Of a stretch of 6,272 nucleotides of DNA, positions 5,988-6,272 are shown one piece after another (position 1 is the stretch's first letter; each line of letters opens with the position of its first letter). The DNA is from Treponema sp. (GTDB taxonomy: Bacteria > Spirochaetota > Spirochaetia > Treponematales > Treponemataceae): NCBI GenBank assembly GCA_016282455.1, contig JAEEKM010000275.1, forward strand, positions 1 through 6,272. Reading direction: 5' to 3'. The notes under the pieces are model-generated. The model did no database searches, was not told the origin of the DNA, and saw only the letters and a program-made list of their open reading frames with translations. Made by a program: the position numbers and the translations under genes.

Positions 5988-6272
5988 ATGAGTGATATTT
6001 TTAATATAAAGGACATGACAGAGGAAGATATAAAACTCCAGTATATCACTCCTGCTTTGACTGCAAAGTGGGATGTCAAAAAAATCACCATGGAAACATC
6101 TCCCGTAAATAATTTTACAGACGGAAAAGTTCGCATCAAGGGCAATATTCCAAGTCGTGATAAAGGAAAACGCTGCGATTATGTCCTCTGGTATAACAAA
6201 GGAACTCCTTTAGCAATTGTAGAAGCAAAAGACAATAATCATTCATCTTCATTCGGAATGCAGCAGGCAATC
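5988..6272 (+). CDS. hsdR: Type I restriction enzyme R subunit HsdR, N-terminal fragment (3' truncated by window edge)
   Basis: The first 95 codons are open to the window end. They match the N-terminal nuclease domain of HsdR, the subunit that cuts and translocates DNA in type I restriction-modification. Seen directly: an N-terminal helix and YITPAL (19-24), then KRCDYVLWYNKGTPLAIVEAK (61-81), which supplies the PD-(D/E)XK residues D64, E79 and K81, and GMQQAI at 90-95, which begins the conserved Q-motif after the core. The helicase motor domains would lie to the right. The start follows GGAG at 5977-5980. hsdM and hsdS would be expected nearby but are not in the window. A solitary helicase with an HSDR_N domain is possible. 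The gene is divergent from the DUF308-thyX unit. Confidence 0.85.
   Translation, partial: MSDIFNIKDMTEEDIKLQYITPALTAKWDVKKITMETSPVNNFTDGKVRIKGNIPSRDKGKRCDYVLWYNKGTPLAIVEAKDNNHSSSFGMQQAI

Noticed and set aside
5933..6145. Minus-strand open frame at the right end
   Set aside because: It runs antisense through the hsdR start, whose plus-strand translation shows clear nuclease residues and a ribosome binding site.

Overview
The window (about 44% GC by eye) looks like the chromosome of a spirochaete, most likely Treponema. That rests on overall gene style: a bacterial M18 'aminopeptidase 1', a ThyX thymidylate synthase and a liv-type importer with moderate A+T codon use. It is a judgement, not a database result. 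Six complete genes and two edge-truncated genes fill the window almost without gaps.

Region 1 (1-4425, plus strand) is a tight five-gene run that reads as one operon: the 3' part of livG; livF, overlapping it by an ATGA; a CBS-CBS-ACT protein after 10 nt; an M18 aminopeptidase after 18 nt; and a two-domain protein whose ATG follows the aminopeptidase TAA with no gap. LivG and LivF are the ATPases of a branched-chain amino-acid ABC importer. The CBS-CBS-ACT protein is a plausible ligand-sensing partner. The aminopeptidase would release free amino acids from peptides. The operon promoter lies left of the window.

The last gene of that run is the most interesting item. It joins an N-terminal CBM48/AMPK-like glycogen-binding module to a C-terminal cysteine phosphatase with an intact HCX5R loop. 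That layout recalls the eukaryotic glucan phosphatases laforin (CBM20 then phosphatase) and SEX4 (phosphatase then CBM48).

Region 2 (4422-5875, minus strand) is a two-gene unit: a six-helix DUF308/HdeD-like membrane protein followed after 29 nt by thyX. The end of thyX overlaps the end of the phosphatase gene by 4 bp. The DUF308 gene has no ribosome binding site. An extended -10 promoter sits so close that the transcript should begin at or next to the ATG, so a leaderless mRNA is likely.

Region 3 (5876-6272) holds a 112-bp divergent promoter region and the first 95 codons of a type I restriction enzyme R subunit (HsdR) running off the right edge. Its PD-(D/E)XK nuclease residues are visible. 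A restriction-modification locus probably continues to the right. No tRNA, rRNA, insertion sequence or CRISPR array was seen. No convincing terminator was found, and no gene-free stretch exceeds 112 bp.
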